A stretch of 64,000 nt of DNA from Primulina eburnea (Eukaryota; Streptophyta; Magnoliopsida; Lamiales; Gesneriaceae). Under the pieces are notes generated by a model. That model did not search any database. It was given only the letters and a program-made list of their open reading frames with translations, and was not told where the DNA came from. Shown here piece after piece: positions 1 to 10,367 of the stretch (position 1 is its first letter; every line of letters begins with the position of its first letter). The DNA lies in the NCBI RefSeq assembly GCF_022965805.1, contig NC_133108.1:24519545-24583544 (forward strand), read 5' to 3'. Position numbers and translations under genes: made by a program.

Positions 1-647
1 CTTTAATGTTACCGTTGAGAGGAGAGCCTATAAATAGTCGAAGACAGCAACTGAAGTAACACCCGACTTTCAGTTATCTCATTCTACTTGTTGTTACGCT
101 GCAAAAATATCTACTCACAACCAGAAATCAAAGCTCAAGCTTATTAGTCATATCAGTAGTATTCAAGACTACATTCTCGAGCTTAAATAGCACTTTGTAA
201 TCGTTGATAGATTTTCTATGTTGTGCTAAGATCAGTTACGATCTATAAAAGTGTTGTATACTAAGAGTTTAAGTTTTGGCAAAGTGATAAGTCCAAACTG
301 AAGTGGGTCAGTACAGTGTCGTGTATTTGATCAAAGTCTTTTAGTGGATATCCTATCTTCGTGATAGAAGGGGTGACGTAGGAGTTATTCAAGTCTCCGA
401 ACATCCAGAAACATATTGTGTTGTTATTACTTCAGTTGTCATTTTCAGTTAGATACTCTATCTTTCAGTCAGTTTATATTCCGCAACTGTTTTATTCAGT
501 TTAACTGATTGTTATTGACCGACGGGATATCTAGTTTCAGTTTGTAACAAAACTGAACTTATATTGTCGAAGAATATTTAAAATTCGAGGAGTTTTTATT
601 CAACCCCTCCTTCTAAACACTCGTTATTCGATTAACCGATCCTATCA
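1..647 (+). mobile_element. SIRE-like Copia LTR, 3' part (enters from left edge)
   Basis: This stretch matches the LTRs at 50894-51696 and 52619-53246. It shares the TATA region (GCCTATAAATAG near 27-38), the 'gggtgacgtaggag' block and the terminal 'ttctaaacac...gatcctatca' end. No primer-binding site follows the CA end, so this is a 3' LTR or a solo LTR rather than a 5' LTR. It interrupts a CACTA transposase frame; the flank right after it is GTGTC, which should be the target duplication. The upstream U3 lies outside the window. Confidence 0.75.
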
Positions 648-805
648 GTGTCAATATCTTTCGTCTTTAGATTACCACATTTTGCACATGGGCAAGGCAC
701 TGCATTCGGATTGTTAGCGTTTCGCGATGCAAACTGCAAGAAATACTCCACCCCAACCTCATATTCATGTGACAACCTGTTCTTTGACATCCAATCTTTG
801 TCCAT
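648..805 (-). pseudogene. CACTA transposase, N-terminal transposase-associated domain fragment
   Basis: Starting at the ATG at 805, the minus strand reads 53 uninterrupted residues beginning MDKDWMSKNRLSHEYEVGVE. It continues with a 'FLQFASRNA' helix and a PCPCAKCGN cysteine cluster. This is the hallmark N-terminus of plant CACTA TNP2/TNPD-type transposases (transposase-associated domain, PF13963). The frame runs straight into the LTR ending at 647, so only the first exon segment remains. The start is chosen because MDK-W at the N-terminus is typical of this domain. The catalytic DDE region would lie further left. It is too short to appear in standard ORF lists. Confidence 0.8.
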
Positions 806-2330
806 TATACGTACAACTAACCAACCAACAATGAGTCAAATCCTTTAAAACAGTTGTACAAATACTATTAATTTGGTGTTCAAAAGAGTTGTAAACAACA
901 AAATTAGACATCAATGTTGTGATGAATCTATCAACAATGCTCGTGTTACATATAAAAAATGATATTAAGTTATTTCGTAAATATGCATAAACATACCTGC
1001 AAGAAACCGCCGCCGCAGCTTTTTTACCAACTGTAAACTGGAAAGTAAGCAAATTTCCTACCCCACTATCACTTCAATTTTGTGCACATAAAGCATGAAA
1101 AATTCATATCAGGCCCATCACGTGACACAATGAAATATGTGGTATAAATGTTCACATTCTTTTTTTTATTAAGGTAAATGTTCACATTCTTGATATCAAC
1201 AAAATTTATTTTCTAAGCCAATGTGCCTTATGCGAATGAATATTCTTGTCACTTTAAAAGGTAAAGTGCTCATCCATTATGTTAATTTTCGTTCAACCAA
1301 GAAACATCTCCACGATCAAGAGTTTTCCCTCCAAAATACAATTTCTGACACCCCGATTTACCATCACATTCAAAGAAATAAACAAGCAAAATGGTAACAG
1401 CACAACCAGCTGCATCTACTACCATATATGAATTTCACGATGTTTTTGAAAAAAACTGTCATATCCATTCAGACAAATAATTATGGCATCAGCATTCCAC
1501 AGACGGGTAGTCTTAAACTTAGCAAGACAAAATGGTGGACATAATTCCAACTAACACAGAAACAGATGTTTCTGAATTCAGGTTAAATCCATCTCTACAA
1601 ACATATATTTTGTTGTTTTGCAACCGTAAGAGACATAAACCCCATGCTCCAGTATGAACCAACTGGTTGTTCAAAACAACATCAACAACCACATAGATTA
1701 AAATTTTCATAATTTAATTTAAAATATGGCCACGTTTATCAAGTTACAATCTTTAATAGTAGCAATTGCAAAATCAAAGAGAACATTAGTGTAACCTGCT
1801 GAGACACACTACTGAGCTGATGCTCGAAGTTCTTGCAATCAATCTTACAGTTTGGTAATTGGAGGTTCCGATGTTTTAACATCAAAAGTTGGGATTACTT
1901 CAAATCTGGAGTTGTATGCTTGAGATGATGTTTGGAACTAAGAGCAGTCCCTGTATTGGAGATTAGAGAACTAAAGCGTTCGTTCAATCTTCGTGTCACC
2001 CCAAAAAATAAATAGCACATATTAATTCTTGTGTATACAAACATAAGCGAGCAAATGGGAAGAACTATACAAAAATACCTAAAAAATGTGGTACTTGCAA
2101 CGAGGAAGAACTACATTTCCATGAAGCCTGCTAATGGGAAGAACAAATTATTTCAGAGATCTGTAGAAATCGAGAGGAAATCAGGTGGGCGTAGATCGCA
2201 CGGTGGTCGGCCGGTCTTCCTTGGCGTTGAGAAGCGGCGGCGTCGGCTAGGGATTTTGGGGAGGAAGAGAGAGACGTAGCGCCGGAATCGATTTTTCTTT
2301 TTTTCTCCCTTTTATTGTAAGTGTGTTTTA
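806..2330. other. CACTA upstream region and leader; no gene seen
   Basis: No convincing coding sequence lies on either strand. The minus strand holds a CT- and GC-rich stretch (about 2160-2290) resembling a plant 5' UTR, downstream of a possible TATA box. The 1.4 kb between it and the transposase ATG is AT-rich and may contain leader introns. Small plus-strand ORFs here (for example 2031-2279) are the complement of the leader. Confidence 0.4.
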
Positions 2331-2333
2331 TAA
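2327..2333 (-). promoter_or_regulatory. candidate TATA box for the CACTA transposase gene
   Basis: The minus strand reads TATAAAA about 40 nt upstream of the start of the CT-rich leader and inside the CACTA 5' end. Position and composition fit a transposase promoter. This is inference only; no transcript data are available. Confidence 0.3.
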
Positions 2334-2339
2334 CACTAC

Positions 2340-2647
2340 AATTTATTTGAAAAAAAATCTACGACAACAGTTTTTATAAACATGTTGTCGTTAACAATAT
2401 AAAACACTAAGAAATGACAACGGTTTAAAACACTGTTGTCGTAGCTCTAATAAAACCAGCTGAACGACAACGGTTTTGAAAAACCGTTGTCGTTGCTCAA
2501 AAAAAAAACCGCTAATAGACAACGGTTTTAGAACCGTTGTCGTAGGCCAACAAAAAACAAACTAATAGACAACGGTTTTTAAAAACCGTTGTCATAGCTC
2601 GAAAAAAAACCACTAATAGCCAACGGTTTTAGAAAACCGTTGTCGTA
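2340..2647. repeat. CACTA subterminal palindromic repeats, inner block
   Basis: There are six or more alternating copies of GACAACGGTTTT and its complement AAAACCGTTGTC. Each pair forms a hairpin of about 10-12 bp, spaced by AT-rich tracts such as 'aaaaaaccactaatag'. The same array continues beyond the nested element at 4169. This is the typical subterminal architecture of CACTA elements. Confidence 0.75.
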
Positions 2648-2779
2648 CACTACAAGAAAAACGGGCAACGACAACGGATAAAATCCGTTGTCGTAGCCTT
2701 TTAAAAACTGTTGTAACTGAGGGTGTTATTGAAAGTCCGTTCAACGACAACGGTTTTTACCCATTGCGGTAGGTAGAAT

Positions 2780-2960
2780 TTGCGACGGTATTTAAAATCG
2801 TCGCTAAATCCATTAGCGACGGTTTTAATCATAACCGTCGCTAAATTTCGCGACGGTCTACATATAACAACCGTTGCTAAATTTAGCGACGGTCAGCATA
2901 TAAAGACCGTCGTCGTCGTAACATTTAGCGACGGTCTTTAATCATGAATTCCATCGCTAA
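2780..2960. repeat. GCGACGG palindromic block, left
   Basis: Alternating TTAGCGACGG and its complement CCGTCGCTAA are separated by short AT spacers, forming several hairpins. The motif differs from the surrounding GACAACGG repeats, so two distinct subterminal repeat types sit within one element. Confidence 0.7.
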
Positions 2961-3045
2961 TTTGTTTCGAAAAATAAAAAAAATTCTTTTAATAATTTAA
3001 TAAATCTAAAAGAAACTAACAAGCGAAACTATAATCGTGTAAAAG

Positions 3046-3450
3046 AGAAAAATTTTAAGTCTTTTAAATGTAAGAGAAAAAAATTTTAAGTGTTGTGAAG
3101 TGATAAAATTGTGTATGAGAAAAATTTTAAGTGTTGTGTGAAGTGATAAAATTGTGTATGAGAGAAAAATTTTAAGTGTTGTGTGAAGTGATAAAAATGT
3201 ATATGAGAGAAAAATTTCAAGTGTTGTGTGAAGTGATAAAAATTTTAAGTGTATGAGAGAAAAATTTTAAGTGTTTTGTGAAGTGATAAAAATGTGTATG
3301 AGAAAAAAAATTTTAAGTGTTGTGTGAAGTGATAAAATTGTGTATGAGAGAAAAAGTTGAAGTGTTGTGAAGTAATGAGAAAAATTTTAAGTGTTGAAAA
3401 ATATTAAATGTTGTGAAGTAGTGAGAAAAAGTTTAAGTGTTGTGAAGAAA
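3046..3450 (+). repeat. tandem array of about 45-48 bp units
   Basis: There are roughly seven diverged copies of a unit built on 'gagaaaaattttaagtg' followed by 'ttgtgtgaagtgataaaa'. The units vary by small indels. The array lies at the centre of the nested CACTA element between the two GCGACGG blocks, and no reading frame runs through it. Confidence 0.75.
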
Positions 3451-3484
3451 ATGGAGTGGAACGCGGGTATTTATAGTGAGTTAG

Positions 3485-3840
3485 CAACGGTTTGTTGTAA
3501 AAACGTCGGCAAAATTTAAACTAGCGACATTTGGATTTTATCGTCGCGAAATTTAGCGACAGGTTTTGAAATACTGTCGCATGTTTTAATTTTGTGACGG
3601 TTGGAATTTACACCGTCGCGAAATATGGCGACGGTGTTTTAAAAACCGTTGCTAAATTTAGCGACGGATAGCATTAAACCGTTTCTAATTTTAAGCATGC
3701 GACGCTTTGATTTAAAACAGTCGCTATAATTAGCGACTGTTTATTCAAACTCGTCGCTGATCTTATTTGAGCGACGGTTATTTTCAAACCGTCGCTAATT
3801 TTAGCGACGGTTGTTTGAAATTTCGTCGCTAAATTTGACA
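3485..3840. repeat. GCGACGG palindromic block, right
   Basis: This is the mirror of the block at 2780-2960. Many TTAGCGACGG and inverse CCGTCGCTAA copies are spaced 20-40 bp apart. Together the two blocks bracket the central tandem array. Confidence 0.7.
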
Positions 3841-4168
3841 ACGTCTTCCTTTACCGTTGTTGTTTGTCCAAAAACCACGCTATTCGACAACGGTTTCTTA
3901 AAACCGTTGTCTATTTTAAAAAAAAAACACGCTAATCAACAACGGTTCATAGAACCGTTGTCATTGACCCTAAAACCGTTGTATTTGACCCCCCAAAGAC
4001 AACAGTTGTTTAAAACCGTTGTCTTTGGCCCCTCAAAGACAACGGTCTTTGATCCCCAAAAGACAACGGTTTTGGCTAAAACCGTTGTTAAGAACTCTAC
4101 GACAACGGTTTTGCACAAAAACCGTTGTCGTATGTGTGTTGTTGTATGGCGTTTTTCTTGTAGTGGTA

Positions 4169-4588
4169 GCCCGAAAAAAACACAATAATAGACAACGGTT
4201 TTTAAAACCCTTGTCGTAGGCCAACAAAAAACAAGCTAATAGACAATCGTTTTTAAAAAGCATTGTTGTAGGCCAAAAAAAACACGCAAATAGACAACGG
4301 TGTTTAAAAACCGTTGTCGTAGCCCAAAAAAACAAGATAATAGACAACGGTTACTAAAGACCGTTGTCGTAGCTCAAAAAAAACACGCTAATAGACAACG
4401 GTTTTTAAAAACCGTTGTCGTAGACATATCAATGACAACAGTTTTTAAGAAATTGTTGTCTATGAGCGGGTTTTTTGAGCCTACAACAACGGTTTTTCTT
4501 AAAACCGTTGTTAAAAGACAAAGCACAACGGTTTTTATAAAAAACTGTTGTCTTTGATTTGTTGTTGAATTAAGATTTTCTTGTAGTG
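4169..4588. repeat. CACTA subterminal palindromic repeats, terminal block
   Basis: About eight hairpins of GACAACGGTTTT and its inverse, separated by 'gta(g)nncaaaaaaaacacgctaata'-like spacers, end in CTTGTAGTG at 4588. This is the outer CACTA element's 5' subterminal region resuming after the nested insertion. Confidence 0.75.
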
Positions 4589-4729
4589 TCTCTTCCATTG
4601 AATAAGAATATATAGAATGTCTTCTAACTGATCTAGATCTCTTTATTTCTTTTTTCTTTTATCAGCTGGTCCTTGATCAGTCAGTTGACTAGGTCTCTTC
4701 TTGGATTGCGTTTGTTGATCTTCTTCTTT

Positions 4730-7257
4730 TTATTCTTCCCCCTTTTTGTCGAACTTATCAACCCTGTTGGATAAAGCACGATCTTCCGTAGTGACATTTG
4801 ATAAGGCATGCACTATATGTTCTTGCAGCAAATTCATTCTCTTTGTGACTACGTTCTGGAGTAAATCCATACATTTTGTGAACACATCTTGAGCTTGGAA
4901 ATGAGCTTGAATCCTCACTCGGTCCTTCTTTAACTGATCTATTTGGATAAATAATGAAGTAATGTCCTTCGTGACCTGTTGTAAACTCTTAAAAGTAATC
5001 TCCTCTATAGGATCAATCTTCAAGGTGTGCACTAGTTGAGTTGATTTGATGTCATAAATGGATGAGATCACATTGTGAAGGTTGGACTAAATTTTTTCGA
5101 TCATAGATTCAGTACCCGTTGGTATCTCAGGAGACAAAGCTTCAGAGGATTCAGGTTCCTGCTCCTTGTCTACTTGATTAAAGATTACCAAGGCTCTATC
5201 ATTTGATTCATTCGTAACATTAACCATTTCTGAAACTTCTTCGGGTATTGATTCCTGTTGAAGTTCTGGAGGAAGAGTGAAAATCGGAAGATCAGTTGAG
5301 ATGGAAGGCTCGTCAATTTGTTTATCAGCTGATACTGTAGTTGGTTGTTCAGTTAAGCTCGGTTTTTCAAATTCTTCCGTAGTTAGGATATTCAGCTGGA
5401 TATCAATCGTATGACTTCATCAATATTTGCAAATAATAATTCAACATCAGTGTAAAGCTAAAGATCTGCAGTAGAAGATTTAGGAACTAAGGGTGATGGT
5501 TGAGCATCCTTTGAGGAATGAGCAGTTGTTGGCTCAGTTTATTCAGTAACTGGTTCCTAGGATGACTCTGGATGTTAAACTGATTGTTCAGCTGGCTCTT
5601 CAGATGAAAGACTTTCAGCATTTGTTGGAATAATCAACTCTTGATCTATTTCCCAACTATTGATCTTCATCTGCAGTGATCGTAGACATGTGTCCAGCTG
5701 ATCATGAACTACTCTATCATCGAAATCGGTTGAACTAATTGGATCATAAATTTGGCGGAGCTGAGCGGTTCTCTCAGTTGAGCAAGCTTCTTGACACGCA
5801 CTAGATCGAAGAAGTATGTCTTCCTTTCTAGTGCTTGTACAATCGAGGCATATTTGACTACCTTCAATACTACATTTTCCAAAGCAATGAATTTCTTCAA
5901 AATTGCTTTCTTCTGCAATTGCATTGCAAAAACTCCGGTTCTAAATCTGACCCATTCATTGTAAGTCTTGAGCTTTTATTCATAAAACTCATTGACCTCT
6001 TTTCATATCAGATCGATATGAGTTTGAATTGAGTTTGTCGGTCGGGGCTCTTCAATCAACTTTCTCTTTCCTTTCGGGCCAGTTAGGACATGAGAGATAC
6101 TCAGTCCTGATTCAGTTGCATCCACTCTCTCTCTCTCTTATGACTACTCCTTTTGGTCTGGAAAATGGTAGAGTAGTTGAAGAAGTGATGGAGATCAATG
6201 GAGCTTGGACTCCTGATGGTTTTTGCTTATCACCAGATTTGGTGATAATATTTTTAGATGGATCAGTTGGAGATGGTGACTGACCTTTAGTTTGAGAGTC
6301 GACTAGAATTGCCCTCAAAGGTATGGCGCTGATAGGCTGTTTAGTTCCAGTCAGTTTTAATCTTTCAGCTGGGATTGTTTCCAAAACAACTGCTAGTTTG
6401 GTTTTAAGAGTTCTTGGCTTCTTCGTGAATTTAGGAGATGGAGTTCTCTCTGAATAAGTCTCACTGACAATCAATTTCCTTTCGATATTTTTTTGTGAGC
6501 TATCTTCTTGACTTTCTTGACAGATTTGGGAGCTTCCTCCATCCCAATCTCCTTCTTCACTTTAATGAACTGCTCGGGTGACAAGTCCAGCTTGACTTTT
6601 GGTAGCTGACACTCTTAGCATTGAAAATTTTGAACTTGGATGACTTCTCAGAAGAGTCAACCATCAAACCATTATTTTTCAACAAGTAGCTGAGTGATAC
6701 AGCAAATCCCTTGGACTGTTTGGATGATTGAAGCATGTTCTTGAGGATAGAGAAGATGATGGCTGACCATTTCAGTCTTCGTACAGCCATGATAGCAGTC
6801 ATCACTAGGAATTTTTCCAAGGTGAGAGCAGTAAAAGAGCCTGCTTTGGCGAGTAGTCCCTTGGCCACAATGTGAGCCAGTAACCGAATTTCTGGCTTCA
6901 GTTCTTTCTTTGGATCAAAAACCTTGATTTTCTGTCTACCTGCAGATAAGAGCGTCTGCATATCCTCTATATCAGACGTCTTAACTTCAAAGATATTAGC
7001 CAACCCATCAGAAGGCAGTTGGAAGAGATTGCTGAAGGAGTCTTAGTCAATGATCAGCAGTTGATTATTGACGGTTGAAGTGATTTTACCGTCAACAGAG
7101 ATGAATCCATTAGCATACAGATCCTGAATCTCTTTAGGATAGATTTTTGAGATGATTATCCCAGAAAGTTCTTCAGTCCAGCTGCTGAAAGTTTGAGAAA
7201 GACAGCATTGATAGCTTCATCCTTGACAGACAGAACTGAATCAAAGTCAATAGCCAT
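4730..7257 (-). pseudogene. SIRE-D ORF3 (downstream extra ORF, plant transposon-protein type), decayed
   Basis: This frame matches ORF3 of SIRE-C at 59535-62262. Both share an N-terminal 'MAIDF-SV' start and a 'LYANG ... NQLLII ... NLFQLP-DGL' core resembling the putative plant transposon protein domain (PF20167). Next come 'KELKPE-LLA-IVAKGLLAKAGSF' and 'FQSSKQSKG' helices. A basic, proline- and serine-rich middle, 'ALERK-YFF' and a C-terminal coiled-coil ending in DKKGE complete it. At least one in-frame stop lies soon after the start ('NFLG' then stop), another lies within the core, and there are several frameshifts. The function is unknown; in SIRE elements a third ORF at this place is often called env-like. 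The recognisable open segments are at 6557-7003, 6112-6474 and 4730-5071. Confidence 0.65.
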
Positions 7258-7542
7258 TGCTAATAGTTTGAATATCTACAAGAAAAAGCTCTGTGTATTT
7301 GATTTACTCTGAGAGTTGTAATGCGCGTAAAGAAACTGAAATGAAGCGGGTTCAATTTCTTATGTTTGTGACTGTTCAAATTTTTGGACATGTGTCAGTC
7401 CAAGATAAAATAGTTTGTACGTGCGGTCAAAAGATGAACAGAAGTCTAGTGAACCATGTGGGCCACGTTTCAAATTACTATTCGTGACTGAAATTAATTA
7501 AATTCATTATTTTAACAGTCACATTACTTATTATGTAATACT
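7258..7542. other. SIRE-D spacer, left part (leader of ORF3)
   Basis: On the minus strand this matches the sequence just before ORF3 of SIRE-C, including 'ggactgacacatgtccaaaa'. It continues at 24501 beyond the Gypsy-A insertion. No gene is seen. Confidence 0.6.
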
Positions 7543-8625
7543 TATCCTGTAACGAACCGTACTCTCACTACTTGAAATTTTCGGAAAAATTAAAAATCTT
7601 CTTTTAAACTAAAAAAAGAATGCGGAAATGAAATCGAATACGGTCGTTACTACATCCTTCACCAATGAAAATGTTTGAAATCGACATCCCCAATAAAATT
7701 TGCTAAAAAGAAATACTTGTTCCAAAAGTCTTGAAATGAAACATAGCATCAGAGTATTTTTAAACTTTTGCATGAAACTTAAACATTGCGGTCCTCGGGT
7801 CTAGCCTGCCACTCAGTCCAAGCCTGCCCCTTGGTCGCCACCTCCCGTCTCCTCAACATAGTCACCTGCATCGATCAAGTCTAGTGAGTCTAAAGACTCA
7901 ACACGTATAAACTGGAATAACGAGTACTACGTAATAAAATCGCATGCAAATTTAAAATAGGACATACATAACTTGAACCTTGAGCTTGCATAATAAACTT
8001 GAACATACATACGTACATACTAGACGTGCCATCAACATAAACTTTCATAAACATACTTAAACATACGAAACTTCATCATTTGGCGTAGAGGCATGTTTCA
8101 AAGCAAGTGACCCATGACATAAAAGAGCCTGATCAGACTATACCACAGTACTGGGCTGACAGGCACGTATCCACTGCCGCATACATAAGATCCCCGTTCA
8201 TAATTTAACGGGCTGGTTGGTCCCCGTTCATAATTTAGCGCTTTCCAACCACGATCTAACCCGTTCATAATTTAACGGGCGGATTGGTCCCCGTTCATAA
8301 TTTAACGCTTTCCAATCCTAACATAATTTGGTCACAAGACATTTAGCATACCTCAAAAACTTAAAATATTTTCTTGCACGTTGTACATACTTACTTGGCG
8401 TTGAAGGATTCGTTGGACTTCGATCGGGGCCGTCGCTGCACATACTATCATGAATTCACTTACTTAAATTGCATAACTTAGACGTAGAAATCATCCCCAC
8501 TCTCAAGCTCAATCATTCCTTAGAACATTCTACAATATCCCATGGCTCGATCTTGGAAATTGTTGTACTAAACCATGACATCAAACCTCAAACATGTCAT
8601 AATATTTTTCCCAAAATATGAAAGA

Positions 8626-8966
8626 CACGGACCCCGTGCCTACCTCCGTGTAGGGGTCCGTGTAGACTCTGTAAATTGAGTTGGGTGGAAGGGGAGGGGC
8701 ACGGACCCCGTGTCAGGGTCCGTCAAAGGGTCCGTATAGATACTGTAAAATGGGTCGTGAAGAAAAGGGAGGGCACGGACCCCGTCAATAGGTCCGGGTC
8801 AGGGTCCGTGTACATACTGTGTAGACGCACCAATGGAAAAACAAAGGCAAGGACCCCGTATAAGGGTCTGGGTAGGGGTCCGTCTAGTCTCTGGAAAAAG
8901 ACACTTCGGGTGAACAAAGGGCACGGACCCCGTGGCAGGGTCCTTGTGAGGGTCGGCTAGACACTG
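8626..8966. repeat. 74-bp GC-rich tandem array in the Gypsy-A LTR
   Basis: Units starting CACGGACCCCGT begin at 8626, 8700, 8774, 8848 and 8922, a period of exactly 74 bp, with four full units and a partial fifth. Each unit contains two or more inverted GGGTCCGT boxes, so each can fold. Open frames through the array on both strands arise from the repeat and are not called as genes. Confidence 0.85.
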
Positions 8967-10069
8967 GAAGTTGAAACTTGCGTGAAAGCTTGACATAAAA
9001 GTTCATCCTTCTCAATCAACCCGAATGGCTATGAAACGATTCTTCGAGACTCCTCCTTGGACAACATAACATCGGCCTAAACTCGTATGAACACCCACCC
9101 AACGACATTCCCCTGCGACACATACAATTTGGTAAAACGCGGCAATTGACGCCAATTGATTCCTACGACTTATTGTGTATTCTAGTGCCTATCAATACCC
9201 CATGACATGATAAATAATTACCCAAAATCATACCGATCACACCTAGACGCAACAACAATCACCCGTCGATTTCCAACGAAGCTTGCAACATAAAACTTCA
9301 AGCAACGTATCAATACAAATTTTCTGAAAATCTCAGTTTGAGCAGCCTCCGGGAAAATATCATAACTCACTCATTTTTCATCAAAAAATCCCAAATTTTA
9401 TATCAAATCAAAGGTATCAAAATGTTCTACGATTTTCTAGTTGAAAGTTTTCTCAAAATATGTACCCAAAAATCGCAGTTTTCACCGGAACAGTAAAAAC
9501 GAAAAATTATAGATCTGAAAAGTGTTTCAAAAGTGATCTCAACGTAATTGCTCAAACTCTTACGCATCATACGCATGGTTTTACGCAAAAATAACAACGT
9601 ACGCATAATATGACATGATCGATGCATCAAGAACAGAATATACGTTCCTTTTGGATATTAAAAATACCGTGACAACGATACCGAAGCGGAGACGGTGCGA
9701 GGCTCAATCCGGGACGAACGTGGCGCTAAAAATCCTCGAAGAAAACACACGAAAATATGCTGGAATAATTCAGAGGAGGGGCGGCCGTTTCCTTCACAAG
9801 AACCCTAGGTTTTCTTTTTAAAATATGAAAATAAACTTGTAGGTGTGTGTGTTGCGTGTTTTAGTGTGTGTAAAAACATGTTTAGTGTGTGTGAGTGTAG
9901 AAAACGTGTGTGTGCTTTAATTAGGAGAAATTTAGGGCTAAATTAACTAATTAAAATACTAATTAAAAGTTAACATTCATTAATTTAATCAAACTCTACA
10001 ATTAAAATGATTACACAACAATTTTTAAAAATTTATACTCTTAAATCACTAAATACATAATAATGCTTT

Positions 10070-10214
10070 TGTTGTGAATAGTAGAGAATATAGAGAAGAG
10101 AAAATGATTTTTGTGTGCTTTATTCATCATTGGAGACCCCTATTTATAGAGTAGATTTACAGAACTTGAATATGTAACAATATCATAATCATCTATAATA
10201 TCTTTTCTATAATA
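10070..10214 (-). repeat. Copia 3' LTR (145 bp)
   Basis: It is identical to 16363-16507. On the minus strand it begins TATTATAG directly after the purine tract CTAAGGGGGAG and ends CACAACA. A 'ctatttatag' box in plus orientation near the centre reads as TATA-like CTATAAATAG on the minus strand. Confidence 0.95.
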
Positions 10215-10367
10215 CTCCCCCTTAGATGATTATCGACTCATTAAATTACTTCTAAGATATGTGGGAGTTCAAATGCTGCCTCGTTAAAACCTTGTCAGTA
10301 AAAACCCAATGGGAAAACCTGAACGAAGGAAAAAGAGTACAACAATAGATACTCCCCCTGATCTCAA

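Larger units (their letters stand above)
2648..4165. mobile_element. non-autonomous CACTA element nested in the larger CACTA
   Basis: The left end is CACTACAAGAAAAACG and the right end is its exact inverse, a 16-bp perfect TIR. It is flanked by the 3-bp direct repeat GTA (2645-2647 and 4166-4168), the duplication size of CACTA elements. It contains no transposase. Inside are outer GACAACGG-type hairpins, then GCGACGG-type hairpins, then a 45-48-bp tandem array, then the mirror order. Removing it rejoins the outer element's GACAACGG array. Mobilisation would need a transposase supplied in trans (inference). Confidence 0.85.
648..4588 (-). mobile_element. CACTA (En/Spm) DNA transposon, 5' end, truncated
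   Basis: Read on the minus strand the element begins at 4588 with CACTACAAGAAAA, the classic CACTA terminus. It continues through arrays of GACAACGGTTTT and its complement (subterminal repeats), a GC-rich leader around 2160-2290, and the start of a transposase reading frame at 805. An LTR (1-647) cuts the frame. It inserted into the 3' part of SIRE-D; the right flank is TCT and its partner duplication is outside the window. A second CACTA element is nested at 2648-4165. Known of the family: subterminal repeats bind the transposase. Inferred: this copy cannot make a full transposase here. Confidence 0.75.

Noticed and set aside
2031..2279. 82-aa plus-strand ORF ending GRKRET
   Set aside because: It is the complement of a CT/GC-rich leader of the CACTA transposase gene; no homology signal.
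2332..2345. CACTACAA at 2332 as a left terminus of a second outer CACTA element
   Set aside because: The match is only 8 bp; the flank TAA does not match the TCT at 4589, and a transposase frame lies beyond it, so it is internal sequence.
2340..4588. CRISPR-like array
   Set aside because: The repeats are palindromic with irregular AT spacers in a plant CACTA element with TIR and TSD; no cas genes.
3811..4598. Several ORFs across the CACTA hairpin repeats
   Set aside because: Translations of palindromic repeats (KTVV, NRCL, TTVF), present on both strands.
8676..8960. 94-aa ORF and overlapping minus ORFs in the GC-rich LTR array (also 22816-23109)
   Set aside because: Open in both strands because the 74-bp repeat lacks stops; Arg/Val/Gly-rich repeats with no domain; not kept in the diverged LTR at the window end.
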